In this document: positions 27,844 to 36,041 of the stretch, piece after piece
Numbering within the stretch: the first letter of the stretch is position 1
How the letters are laid out: each line of letters begins with the position of its first letter
Origin: Rhodococcus sp. SBT000017
GTDB taxonomy: Bacteria; Actinomycetota; Actinomycetes; Mycobacteriales; Mycobacteriaceae
Direction of reading: 5' to 3'
Length of the DNA: 64,000 nt
Assembly: GCF_003688915.1 (NCBI RefSeq)
Contig: NZ_REFU01000002.1
Location: 682,001 to 746,000 of the forward strand
Program-made: the position numbers and the translations under genes
Notes under the pieces: generated by a model
Databases searched by the model: none
Told to the model about the DNA's origin: nothing
The model's input: the letters and a program-made list of their open reading frames with translations, nothing else

Positions 27844-28967
27844 CCCGTCGACGCGTCGTCGGCGATCGCGCGCAGTACCGCCGTTGCCGACTGCGGCCGC
27901 GACCACAGATACCCCTGAGCCAGGGTGCAGCCGAGCTCGAGCGCAGCGTCGGCCTGTTCGCGGCTCTCGATGCCTTCGACGATCATCGTCAGATCGAGGT
28001 CTTTCGCCACTCCGGCCAACGACCTGATCATCGCCCGTCCGGCCACGGTGTCGACGAACCGCGTCAGGTGCCCGTCGATCTTGATGCCGTCGGGCTGCAG
28101 CGTCACCAGCCGTTCGAGTGAGGACCAGCCGGAGCCGAAATCGTCCAGCAGCACCCGAAAGCCCAGCCGATGCACGTCGTCGATGTGCCTGCGCAGCAGC
28201 GGCCCCGGCGTCACGGCAGTGGTCTCGGTGAGTTCGAGCGAGATCGACGACGGCGACACCCCGGACGACGCGATGGCGCGCTGCAGCTGGCTGACGCCGT
28301 CGGGATGCGCGAGGTGGCGTCCGGAAATGTTGACGGTCAGCCGCAGGTCCGGACGGTGGACGTGCCACTTCTTCATTTCGGCCGCGGCCTGCGCGAGCAC
28401 ACTGAGGTCGACGTCGATGATCAGTTCACTGGCCTCGGCGAACGGTACGAAATCCGCAGGCACCACCATCCCCCGGGTGGGGTGGTGCCAACGCGCCAAC
28501 GCCTCGAAGCCGACGATCTCCTCCGTCCGCAGATCCACGATCGATTGGAACCAGGGAACGATGTGGCCGTCGGCGATGGAGTCGGCGATGTCGTTGTCGC
28601 TACCGAGCCGGATGACGCCCGATCCGACGCGGCGGTGCAGGTCTAGTTGCTCCTCCAGTACCGACGCGAACTGTTCGAGTTCCTGCATCTGCTCACCCGA
28701 GAGCGAGCGCGGCGTGCGATCGAGCAGGCAGAGTGTGCCGATCACCAGGCCCTCGCGCCCGCGCAGCGGAACCGACGCGTAGGACGCGATGCCGTTGTCG
28801 TCGAGGATGGCGCGCTGCCGGGTGGTGGCGTGGACGCGTCCGTGCGCCACCACTGCGGGTTCGCCGGAGCGCACCACGTCGTCGCAGAGGGTGTCGGCCC
28901 GTACCACCGTGGACACCGGCGGTCCGCCGACGTTGACCAGCGTGTACTGAGTGTCTTCGTCGAGCAC
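27840..28967 (-). CDS. EAL-domain c-di-GMP phosphodiesterase with a damaged GAF region
   Basis: The frame gives 375 residues: most of a GAF domain (1-125) and a full EAL domain (about 135-375) with FEALARWHHP, NISGRHL, ELTETT, DDFGSG and KIDG, and Glu in VEGIES, so the phosphodiesterase site looks complete. The missing start of the GAF domain (STVEFAARSVGFAIA) lies upstream to about 29128 in another frame. One additional base near 28976-28977 would join them (FAIA-QLNVLDED). The full gene was therefore probably about 430 residues starting near ATG 29128. The EAL part may still be made from GTG 28967. It likely degrades cyclic di-GMP made by the neighbouring GGDEF protein. Confidence 0.75.
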   Translation of the reverse strand: MLDEDTQYTLVNVGGPPVSTVVRADTLCDDVVRSGEPAVVAHGRVHATTRQRAILDDNGIASYASVPLRGREGLVIGTLCLLDRTPRSLSGEQMQELEQFASVLEEQLDLHRRVGSGVIRLGSDNDIADSIADGHIVPWFQSIVDLRTEEIVGFEALARWHHPTRGMVVPADFVPFAEASELIIDVDLSVLAQAAAEMKKWHVHRPDLRLTVNISGRHLAHPDGVSQLQRAIASSGVSPSSISLELTETTAVTPGPLLRRHIDDVHRLGFRVLLDDFGSGWSSLERLVTLQPDGIKIDGHLTRFVDTVAGRAMIRSLAGVAKDLDLTMIVEGIESREQADAALELGCTLAQGYLWSRPQSATAVLRAIADDASTG

Positions 28968-29227
28968 GTTGAGCTGGCAATGGCGAATCCGACGCTGCGT
29001 GCGGCGAATTCGACCGTCGATCGCAGAGCGGGCGTCGTCGCCTCGACATCGAGGTATCGACGAGCGGAGTCGCTCTGCCGGCGAGACTGGGAGCGCGCGG
29101 TGTCCGCGACCTCACCGTCCACCGGCATCACCTCGCAACGAACAGCCGGGCCCGTTCTGGAACCGGATCCAGGTGAGCTTAACCGTGCCACATCTGCAGT
29201 TTCGACCGATAGCCCATCCGAGAGCGG

Positions 29228-30562
29228 TCACAACGACGGATAGCGAGTGTGCAGCAGCCGATGCCGCAGCACCGCCGCGGCGAGTCGCTTGCCTTCGTCG
29301 GTCGCGACCGAGCCGACCGGCTGCAGCCTCGACGCCTGGCCCGGGTCCGGCAACTCGAACGCCCCGAGGGCGCTCAGTTCGGCAACCAAGGTCCGAGCAA
29401 GCGGCTCGGCGTGCTCGGCAGCGGGCTCCTCGCCGGAATGAGTCCACCCCTCGGCGCGCAGCAGACGCGCCAGGTCGTCTGCTGTCGATTCCACGTCGGC
29501 GACATCGTGACCGACGATCATGCGGGCCAGAACGACCTCTGCGGCAATCGTGTCCGGGTGATATTCGGTGCCGACGATGCCTGCGGTGAGCACACGCCAG
29601 AGCCCGTCGGAGCTGAGCTGTCGAGTTCGGGCCGTCGGTACCAACCGCCCGGCGGAACGACGCAGCAGACGCACCCTCATCAGGAGGCGTCGGACGATCA
29701 GGACTTTCTCCGTGTCGAGTTCGCGGCCAACATGCGAGGGCCGTTCGGCCGCAGGAAACACGGTGTTCGCGATGCTCGCCACCAACTCGTCCGGCAGGTA
29801 CCCGGCGTCGGTCAACGCGACCCCGTCCCCGATGCATCCGATGAAACTCTCGAGCCTGCGCACACAGCCGTACACCGGCTCGACGGCCTCGTGCAGCGTC
29901 TCGCGCAGCCCCAGATACAGCTCGGCCCGCGGTGCGCTGTAGTTGCTCCACAACTCGATGCGGTGGTCGAGAAGCTGTTCGAGCAGGACTGCCTCGGAGT
30001 CGTCCTTACCCCGATCGGACGTCAGCACAGCATCGGTGACGCCGCGTCGACGCATGGCCTGCGCGTTGGCACCGAGCGGTCGCCCACCGGGCTTCGACGG
30101 CTCGAACTCGCCGGCGATGGTCGCCACTTCCAGTGTCTCGCCGATCTTTTCGACGATGGCCCGCTCGACGCCGGTCGGGGCGTCCTGCCAGGTGACGAGC
30201 TCGGTATCGACGGCGCCGATGCCCGATTGTTCGGTGGCGGCGCAATAGTGCTGCAACCACTCGGCGTCGTCGGGTGTTCGCACGAGCTCCTCGGTGACGG
30301 CGCTTCGGGCGATCTCCGCGTACCCGACGCGTCCGAGCCGGTCGAGCAGGTCGCCGAGCGCACGGGCGATATCTACGGCGCGATCGGGCCCCTCGGCCGC
30401 GTGGCGCAGGTACACCCACAGGTAGGTCTGCACGGAATGTTGCGTCGGGCCCGCGGGCGGAGACACGTCGACCAGACCGTCCCACCCCAGGCGCGCGTCG
30501 GCGGCGAGCGCGGGATCGACGGAATCGAAGTACGACAGAGCTGCCCACACCGCGTCGTCCAT
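29228..30562 (-). CDS. Hypothetical actinobacterial protein (444 residues)
   Basis: I do not recognise this family with certainty. The protein is soluble, alpha-helical and acidic at the N-terminus. Its C-terminal 190 residues (TDAGYLPDELVASIANTVFP, RELDTEKVLIVRRLLMRVRLLRRSAGRLVPT) resemble a winged-helix segment seen in several actinobacterial hypothetical proteins. ATG 30562 is chosen for GAAGGGATCGGGC upstream. It is divergent from menE with 105 bp between starts and downstream is the EAL gene. No function is claimed. Confidence 0.6.
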   Translation of the reverse strand: MDDAVWAALSYFDSVDPALAADARLGWDGLVDVSPPAGPTQHSVQTYLWVYLRHAAEGPDRAVDIARALGDLLDRLGRVGYAEIARSAVTEELVRTPDDAEWLQHYCAATEQSGIGAVDTELVTWQDAPTGVERAIVEKIGETLEVATIAGEFEPSKPGGRPLGANAQAMRRRGVTDAVLTSDRGKDDSEAVLLEQLLDHRIELWSNYSAPRAELYLGLRETLHEAVEPVYGCVRRLESFIGCIGDGVALTDAGYLPDELVASIANTVFPAAERPSHVGRELDTEKVLIVRRLLMRVRLLRRSAGRLVPTARTRQLSSDGLWRVLTAGIVGTEYHPDTIAAEVVLARMIVGHDVADVESTADDLARLLRAEGWTHSGEEPAAEHAEPLARTLVAELSALGAFELPDPGQASRLQPVGSVATDEGKRLAAAVLRHRLLHTRYPSL

Positions 30563-30654
30563 GCCCGATCCCTTCACGGTGTTCCACTGTTCCACAGCGA
30601 CTCGATGTCGGGTGACAACCGCGGGTGCGCCCGTCCGCGATCGAGCCGAGCGAC

Positions 30655-30660
30655 TAGCCT
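30655..30660 (+). promoter_or_regulatory. Candidate -10 element of leaderless menE
   Basis: TAGCCT lies 7 nt before the menE GTG at 30668, the same layout as at menB. Confidence 0.45.
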
Positions 30661-30667
30661 CGAGTCC

Positions 30668-31804
30668 GTGCTCGAGAGCGTATCCATTCCGTCGGGGCCT
30701 GCAGCGGCGGAGATCATGCCGCGGCTGAGTCGCATGCTCGCCGGCGACGGCCCGGCCCTGCTTCCCGTGCCCGCCGACGACCCGCGTGAGACCGAGCGCC
30801 TGCACGACGCACTGACACCGGGAACCCCCATCGACGACGGCGTCGCCCTGGTCGTCGCGACCTCCGGGACGACGGGTGTCCCCAAAGGGGCCATGCTGTC
30901 CGCGTCTGCACTGGTGGCGTCGGCGACGGCCACCGAGGAGCGACTCGGCGGACCAGGGTCGTGGCTGTTGGCGTTGCCCGCGCATCACATCGCCGGAATG
31001 CAGGTGCTGCTGCGCAGTGTGCTCGCCGGAACCTCGCCCGTCGTCATGGACGTGTCCGGTGGTTTCGATCCCTCCGCTTTGATCGACGCGGTGGGATCGA
31101 TGTCGGGACCTCTGCGCTATACCTCGCTGGTCCCCGGGCAGCTGGTGAAGGCATTCCAGATCCCCGAGGCGGTCGCGGCACTCGCCTCACTGGACGCAGT
31201 GCTGCTCGGCGGGGCCGCGACGCCGGTACCACTGCGAGAGAAGGCACACGACGCAGGAATCCGGTTGGTGCGAACCTACGGAATGAGCGAAACCGCCGGC
31301 GGCTGCGTGTACGACGGAGTTCCTTTACGCGACACACTGGTTCGAATCCACGACGGCCGGGTCGTGTTGGGCGGCAAAACCGTGGCCTCGGGCTATCGCG
31401 GACTACCCGACCATCCGGCCTTCGCCGAACCGGGATGGTTCCGCACCGACGACGCCGGAACCATCGTCGACGGGGTTCTCAGCATCTCCGGGCGACTCGA
31501 CGAGGCAATCTCTACCGGTGGACTGACCGTCGTGCCGCAGGTGGTCGAAGCCGCACTGATCACGCATCCCGCGGTACTCGAATGTGCAGTCGTGGGATTG
31601 CCCGACGAGCGACTGGGCCAGAAAATCGTGGTCGCAGTCGTCGCCTCTGCTCCGGTGACATTGGCGGACCTGCGCTCCCACGTTGCCGCCTCGCTGGACA
31701 TCACCGCCGCGCCACGAGAATTGTTTCTGCTCGACTCCCTACCCACACGAGGTCCGGGAAAACTGAATCGGGCGGAACTGCAAACTGTGCTGGAGAAGCG
31801 CTGA
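30668..31804 (+). CDS. menE: o-succinylbenzoate-CoA ligase
   Basis: This 378-residue ANL-superfamily adenylate-forming enzyme activates o-succinylbenzoate with CoA before MenB. Motifs are VATSGTTGVPKGAML (phosphate loop, about 62-76), TYGMSETAGG, WFRTDDAG, and the C-terminal GPGKLNR with the catalytic lysine. The enzyme is shorter than enteric MenE, as in mycobacteria. A much longer open frame upstream is a shadow of the opposite gene; GTG 30668 with the -10 element is used. Confidence 0.93.
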   Translation: MLESVSIPSGPAAAEIMPRLSRMLAGDGPALLPVPADDPRETERLHDALTPGTPIDDGVALVVATSGTTGVPKGAMLSASALVASATATEERLGGPGSWLLALPAHHIAGMQVLLRSVLAGTSPVVMDVSGGFDPSALIDAVGSMSGPLRYTSLVPGQLVKAFQIPEAVAALASLDAVLLGGAATPVPLREKAHDAGIRLVRTYGMSETAGGCVYDGVPLRDTLVRIHDGRVVLGGKTVASGYRGLPDHPAFAEPGWFRTDDAGTIVDGVLSISGRLDEAISTGGLTVVPQVVEAALITHPAVLECAVVGLPDERLGQKIVVAVVASAPVTLADLRSHVAASLDITAAPRELFLLDSLPTRGPGKLNRAELQTVLEKR

Positions 31805-31820
31805 GTGACTGCGGACTCCC

Positions 31821-31869
31821 GTTGACCGCTGCGGCCTTCGGTTGACCGCCGCGGCCTTCAGTTGACCGC
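31821..31869. repeat. Short tandem repeat, 20-bp unit, about 2.5 copies
   Basis: GTTGACCGCTGCGGCCTTCG is followed by GTTGACCGCCGCGGCCTTCA and then GTTGACCGC. A degenerate copy may precede it (GTGACTGCGGACTCCC). It lies just after menE and abuts the GCGCGC-rich repeat at 31871. Confidence 0.7.
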
Positions 31870-31870
31870 A

Positions 31871-31962
31871 AACGCGCGCGCGTTCGTCAGGTGCGCGCGG
31901 AATCGTCAGCGAACCGGTGGCGAAACTGCGCGCGTTCAGCAAAGGCGCGCGCGTGTGCGCCG
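31871..31962. repeat. 92-bp GCGCGC-rich structured repeat, copy 1
   Basis: The element begins AACGCGCGCGCGTTCGTCAG and ends GGCGCGCGCGTGTGCGCCGG. A diverged direct copy stands at 32366..32458, on the other side of the small NTF2-like gene. Each copy holds two GCGCGC hairpins and is itself an imperfect long palindrome. Confidence 0.75.
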
Positions 31963-31971
31963 GAACGGTCA

Positions 31972-32364
31972 TTAGAGCGGCGTGCCTTGATGGTGCACCA
32001 GTTCCCATCCGGTGTCCGAGCGCCGCCACAGCGAGGTTCTACGAGCGCGCATCTCCGGCGTCTGCGAAACCCACTGCAGCAGAACATAATCTGGACCGAT
32101 CACTCGTCCGGTCGGTTCGATCACCTCGATTTCCACGGGGATCTCGGTGCCGAGCATGTCGAGTATCGACGACTTGTCCCACATCGTGCCCGAGGCTCCG
32201 ACCTCGGTGAAATCGTCGGCGAGCAGACGGGTCAGCCGTTCGCGATCGCGTCGACATTTCGTCGTCTGCAGCTCTCGTTCGAGCTCGAGAACCAGCGACA
32301 GGTCGTTGTCAGCATTGGGTCGACCGGCACAGGTAAGCGGCATGGGGTGCACTGTCTCACGCAC
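31972..32364 (-). CDS. NTF2-like / DUF4440 family protein
   Basis: The 130-residue protein fits the small SnoaL/NTF2 cone fold: helix LELERELQTTKCRRDRERLTRLL, then ADDFTEVGASGTMWDKSSILDML, and strands ending WRRSDTGWELVHHQGTPL. Function unknown; relatives are enzymes or ligand binders. The start is uncertain: GTG 32364 lies beside repeat copy 2, and an ATG (MPLTCAGRPNADND) lies 21 bp downstream. The gene with its two flanking repeats forms a compact cassette-like unit. Confidence 0.72.
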   Translation of the reverse strand: MRETVHPMPLTCAGRPNADNDLSLVLELERELQTTKCRRDRERLTRLLADDFTEVGASGTMWDKSSILDMLGTEIPVEIEVIEPTGRVIGPDYVLLQWVSQTPEMRARRTSLWRRSDTGWELVHHQGTPL

Positions 32365-32365
32365 G

Positions 32366-32458
32366 AATGCGCGCGCGTTTGTCAGGTGCGCGCGGATTGG
32401 TCGACGAACAGGTAGCGAATTTGCGCGCGTCCAGCAAAGGCGCGCGCGTTTGCGGCGG
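32366..32458. repeat. 92-bp GCGCGC-rich structured repeat, copy 2
   Basis: This copy begins AATGCGCGCGCGTTTGTCAG and ends GGCGCGCGCGTTTGCGGCGG, parallel to copy 1 with roughly 80% identity by eye. It separates the NTF2-like gene from the alpha/beta-hydrolase gene that ends at 32501. Confidence 0.75.
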
Positions 32459-32500
32459 AGGTGGGTGGGAGAGCGGGCGGGCCGGCGGGCAACAGACGCC

Positions 32501-34177
32501 TCAGCCCGCCATCTTCTCGTACAACCGCTCCACGTCCGTGTCCGTCCAACCGGGCGGCTCGAGGATCTCGGCCCACATGTTCACCGCGTCGGCTCCGTAG
32601 CTGTGGCCGTGTCCGTCGTCGACGTTCGTGGAGAAGACCTGATCGAACGTCAACTGCCAGAAGGTCACGAACGGGAACCACTGCACTCCGGGGTCGACGT
32701 CGGCACCGCGGGGTTCACGTAGCCAGTCGGGCCGGTTCAGGATCAGATCCGGCGACCACCACACGATGGGATCGGATGCGTGCTGCCAGTACACAATTCG
32801 GGGCTCTTCCCACTGACCACCGATGTCGAGATCCCCGGACGAACTCGCGAAGCGAACGTGCTCTGCGCCGTCGACGACGGGCAGGATCTCTCGGGAGCCG
32901 GCGTCGCGTCCACCGGTGATACGGGCCCACTGCGGCGTGAAGTTCGGGTTGCCGACCCACAGGGCACCGTCGATGCGCGCGATCATGTCCTGCGCGCCGC
33001 TGAACGCATCCTGGCCGCCGTAGGCACCGAGACTCTCGCCGAACAACACCAGCTTCGGTCGCGAGTCCTCGGGCAGTTCGCTCCACACTTCGTACACCGC
33101 CTCGAAGAGGGCTCGTCCGGCATCCTGCGGAGTCTGCCGGTCGGCCAGAAATGCCATCGGGCTCGGCAGAAACGAGTACTGCATCGACGCGATCGCAGAA
33201 TTGCCGTCGTACAGGTATTCCAGAGGGCGAGCGACGGATTCGTTGACCCAGCCCGTTCCAGTGGTAGTGGCAACGGCGAGTACCGGGCGCGAGAACGCGT
33301 CGGTGCGTTCGAGCTCGGCGACCACTCGGTCGGCGACACCCTCGATGGTCTCTGCCGACTCGACACCTGCGTACACGCGAATCGGTTGCACCGCGGGCCT
33401 ACCGGTGAATGTGCTGATCTCGTCCACGGTGGCACCGGACGCGACGAACCGTCGCCCCTGTTGGCCGAGCGAATCCCACGGCTCATTCGACGCGTCCGAA
33501 CCGGAAAGCTCCACAGCGCTCGGCTGTTCCACGCCCTCGTCGGTACCACGATCGGCCGTCGAAGCCGACCGTTCGGCGACCGCCACAATGCCGCGAATGA
33601 GCGCGCCGTTGACGGCGAACACCACCAACAGGGCCACGACGATCACGCTGGCGATCCTTGCGACCGGCTTCGGCACGTACTGCTTACCCCACCGCGTCAA
33701 CGCCTGAGATGCCCGCCGCAGCAGACGACCCAACGCCAGCACAGCCACGGCCACCACCAGAGAGACCACCAGCACCGCGATGTACAACGGCCTGCCGGGA
33801 TCCTCCACACCGACGAGCTTGCGGACGATCTGCTGCCACCACGATCCCAGGATCAGGAACAGGGGAATCACCACCGCCGCAACAACGGCCAACGCCCACC
33901 ACCCGCGTCGACGCCACTGCTCGGACCAGTCCGGTGACACCCCACATCGTCGCACCACCCACGCGATGAGGCATCCGACGCCGTATCCGATCGCGACGCT
34001 GATACCGGTGGCAACAGCCTGTAGATACCAGACGCGGGGCAACAGCGACGGAGTCATCGACAGCGCGAAGAACACCACGGCGAACAGCAGGCCCACGGGA
34101 TGCAGCGCGCGGCAGTACCGATCCCCTCGCGAGCCCCGCCACCACGAACCGATCCGGGCCGACTGCCGTGTAGTCAC
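32501..34177 (-). CDS. Membrane-anchored alpha/beta-hydrolase family protein
   Basis: The 558-residue protein has about four to five membrane helices in the first 190 residues and a large extracytoplasmic C-terminal hydrolase domain (about 240-558). The nucleophile motif is LFGESLGAYGG, with acid and histidine candidates in ASDPIVWWSP and DDGHGHSYG. This two-part layout is a known actinobacterial membrane family of unknown substrate. GTG 34177 gives a product that starts MTTRQSARIGSWW; the frame extends further upstream but would overlap the divergent PIG-L gene. Confidence 0.75.
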   Translation of the reverse strand: MTTRQSARIGSWWRGSRGDRYCRALHPVGLLFAVVFFALSMTPSLLPRVWYLQAVATGISVAIGYGVGCLIAWVVRRCGVSPDWSEQWRRRGWWALAVVAAVVIPLFLILGSWWQQIVRKLVGVEDPGRPLYIAVLVVSLVVAVAVLALGRLLRRASQALTRWGKQYVPKPVARIASVIVVALLVVFAVNGALIRGIVAVAERSASTADRGTDEGVEQPSAVELSGSDASNEPWDSLGQQGRRFVASGATVDEISTFTGRPAVQPIRVYAGVESAETIEGVADRVVAELERTDAFSRPVLAVATTTGTGWVNESVARPLEYLYDGNSAIASMQYSFLPSPMAFLADRQTPQDAGRALFEAVYEVWSELPEDSRPKLVLFGESLGAYGGQDAFSGAQDMIARIDGALWVGNPNFTPQWARITGGRDAGSREILPVVDGAEHVRFASSSGDLDIGGQWEEPRIVYWQHASDPIVWWSPDLILNRPDWLREPRGADVDPGVQWFPFVTFWQLTFDQVFSTNVDDGHGHSYGADAVNMWAEILEPPGWTDTDVERLYEKMAG

Positions 34178-34239
34178 TACCAGATCGTATTTCTCCGCCG
34201 ACTGGGCTGCACCCGCTTCGACGTGCAAGCATTCAGTAC

Positions 34240-35019
34240 ATGAGTGTCCTGGTTTGCTTTCACGCACATCCCGACGACGAGGTGTTCGGTACCGGTGGCG
34301 TGATGCGCCTCGCCGCCGATGCCGGCCACCGCGTCGTCCTGGTCACCGCGACCGACGGTGCCCTCGGCGAGTACCCCGACGGCATCCTCGCCGAGGGCGA
34401 GACGTTGGCCGAGCGCAGGCGCATCGAGCTGGATCGTTCGGCCGCCGCTCTCGGAGTCGCCCGCATCGTGCGGCTGCACTATGCCGATTCCGGAATGGCC
34501 GGTACTGCAGAGAACGCGAACCCGGACGCGTTCTGCAACGTCGACGTCGACACTGCGGCACAGCGATTGGCCGACGTACTGCTCGAGGAGCAGGCCGACG
34601 TCGTCACCATCTACGACCCTAACGGTGGCTACGGTCATCCGGACCACATCCAGGTTCACGTCGTCGGCAAGCGCGCCACCGAGATCGCCGGGACTCGTTT
34701 CGTGTACGAGACCACCACCAACCGCGATCACATGCGCAAGCTGATGGAAGCCAATCCGCACTGGGGCGAAGAAGCGTCACCGCCGGACATCGAGACCTTC
34801 GGCCTGCCGGAAACCGAGATCACGACGGTGGTCGACGTGTCCAGCGTGATGGCCGCCAAACGGGCCGCAATGGAAGCCCACGAAACACAGGTCGGCGACT
34901 TCGGACCGTTTCTGCAGATGTCTCTGGAGGACCTCGCCACCACGTTCGGCACCGAATGGTTCAGAAAGCTACGCGGCACCGGGGGCGTCGGCCTCACGGA
35001 GACCTCGCTCCCGCTCTGA
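34240..35019 (+). CDS. PIG-L family zinc deacetylase
   Basis: The 259-residue protein has the zinc motif HAHPDDE at 8-14 and the second ligand GYGHPDHIQVH near residue 130. It has the size and layout of the MshB/Mca group, which deacetylate GlcNAc-inositol or cleave mycothiol conjugates. The specific substrate cannot be told here. It is divergent from the membrane hydrolase and precedes the ABC exporter by 68 bp. Confidence 0.85.
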   Translation: MSVLVCFHAHPDDEVFGTGGVMRLAADAGHRVVLVTATDGALGEYPDGILAEGETLAERRRIELDRSAAALGVARIVRLHYADSGMAGTAENANPDAFCNVDVDTAAQRLADVLLEEQADVVTIYDPNGGYGHPDHIQVHVVGKRATEIAGTRFVYETTTNRDHMRKLMEANPHWGEEASPPDIETFGLPETEITTVVDVSSVMAAKRAAMEAHETQVGDFGPFLQMSLEDLATTFGTEWFRKLRGTGGVGLTETSLPL

Positions 35020-35087
35020 CCTGGCCGGACAGCGGACGCAAGCGCGACGTACGCGTCGTGCAAGCGCCCGGGGTCATCGTTGGCCCC

Positions 35088-36041
35088 ATGACCACACCAG
35101 CAATCGAGGCCCAGAACCTCGTCAAGACATTCGGTAAGCAACGTGCCGTCGACGGCGTGAGCCTGACCGTTCCCATCGGGGCGGTCTACGGCGTCCTCGG
35201 TCCCAACGGCGCGGGCAAGACCACGACGGTCCGCATGCTCGCCACCCTGCTGCGGCCCGACGGCGGCTCGGCTCGGGTCTTCGGCCACGATGTCGTCGCC
35301 GACGCCACCGCCGTCCGGTCACTCGTCGGCGTCACCGGCCAGTACGCGTCGGTCGACGAGGACCTCACCGCAACCGAGAATCTCGTCGTCTTCTCCCGCC
35401 TACTCGGGCTCGGTCGCCGCGAGAGCAAGGCCAAAGCCGTCGACCTCCTGGAGGAATTCGGGCTGACCGAGGCGGCGTCGAGACCGTTGAAGAAGTTCTC
35501 CGGCGGCATGCGTCGACGCCTCGATCTGGCAGCGAGCCTGATCTCGGCACCACCGCTGCTGTTCCTCGACGAGCCGACCACCGGCCTCGATCCCCGCACC
35601 CGAGCGCAGATGTGGGACACCATCCGACGCCTCGTCGCCGAGGGCTCGACCGTCCTTCTCACCACCCAGTACCTCGACGAGGCCGACCAGCTGTGCGATC
35701 GAATCGCCGTCATCGACCACGGCCGCGTCATCGCCGACGACACCGCCGACGGGCTCAAGTCCTCGGTGGGTACATCCGCTCTCGCACTGACTCTGACCGA
35801 CCGACACCAGATCGACGACGCACGAGCGTTGGTTGCCGAGCAGCTGGGCGTCGAGGTGGCCGTCAGCCCCGAGTCGGCTCGCCTCACCGCACCGATGGCC
35901 GACACGTCGATCACCCCCGACATCTTGATTCGCTTGCGCGATTTCGGAATCGACGTCAACGAAATCACCGTCACCAAACCCAGCCTGGACGAGGTCTTCC
36001 TGACCCTCACCGGCAAGAGCGCAGACGAGGACGCAGCATGA
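35088..36041 (+). CDS. Daunorubicin-resistance type (DrrA) ABC transporter ATP-binding protein
   Basis: The 317-residue ATPase has Walker A GPNGAGKTTT, a Q-loop, signature FSGGMRRRLDLAASL, Walker B LLFLDEPTTGLD and the H-loop region TTQYLDEADQ. A C-terminal DrrA-type extension ends DEVFLTLTGKSADEDAA. ATG 35088 begins the canonical sequence (MTTPAIEAQNLVKTFG); an upstream open frame is not used. The stop overlaps the next start as ATGA. The pair exports a drug or lipid of unknown identity. Confidence 0.92.
   Translation: MTTPAIEAQNLVKTFGKQRAVDGVSLTVPIGAVYGVLGPNGAGKTTTVRMLATLLRPDGGSARVFGHDVVADATAVRSLVGVTGQYASVDEDLTATENLVVFSRLLGLGRRESKAKAVDLLEEFGLTEAASRPLKKFSGGMRRRLDLAASLISAPPLLFLDEPTTGLDPRTRAQMWDTIRRLVAEGSTVLLTTQYLDEADQLCDRIAVIDHGRVIADDTADGLKSSVGTSALALTLTDRHQIDDARALVAEQLGVEVAVSPESARLTAPMADTSITPDILIRLRDFGIDVNEITVTKPSLDEVFLTLTGKSADEDAA

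Noticed and set aside
29249..31804. An 851-codon plus-strand frame that contains menE
   Set aside because: The first 470 codons are the complement of the 444-residue gene. The family length and the -10 element place the menE start at 30668.
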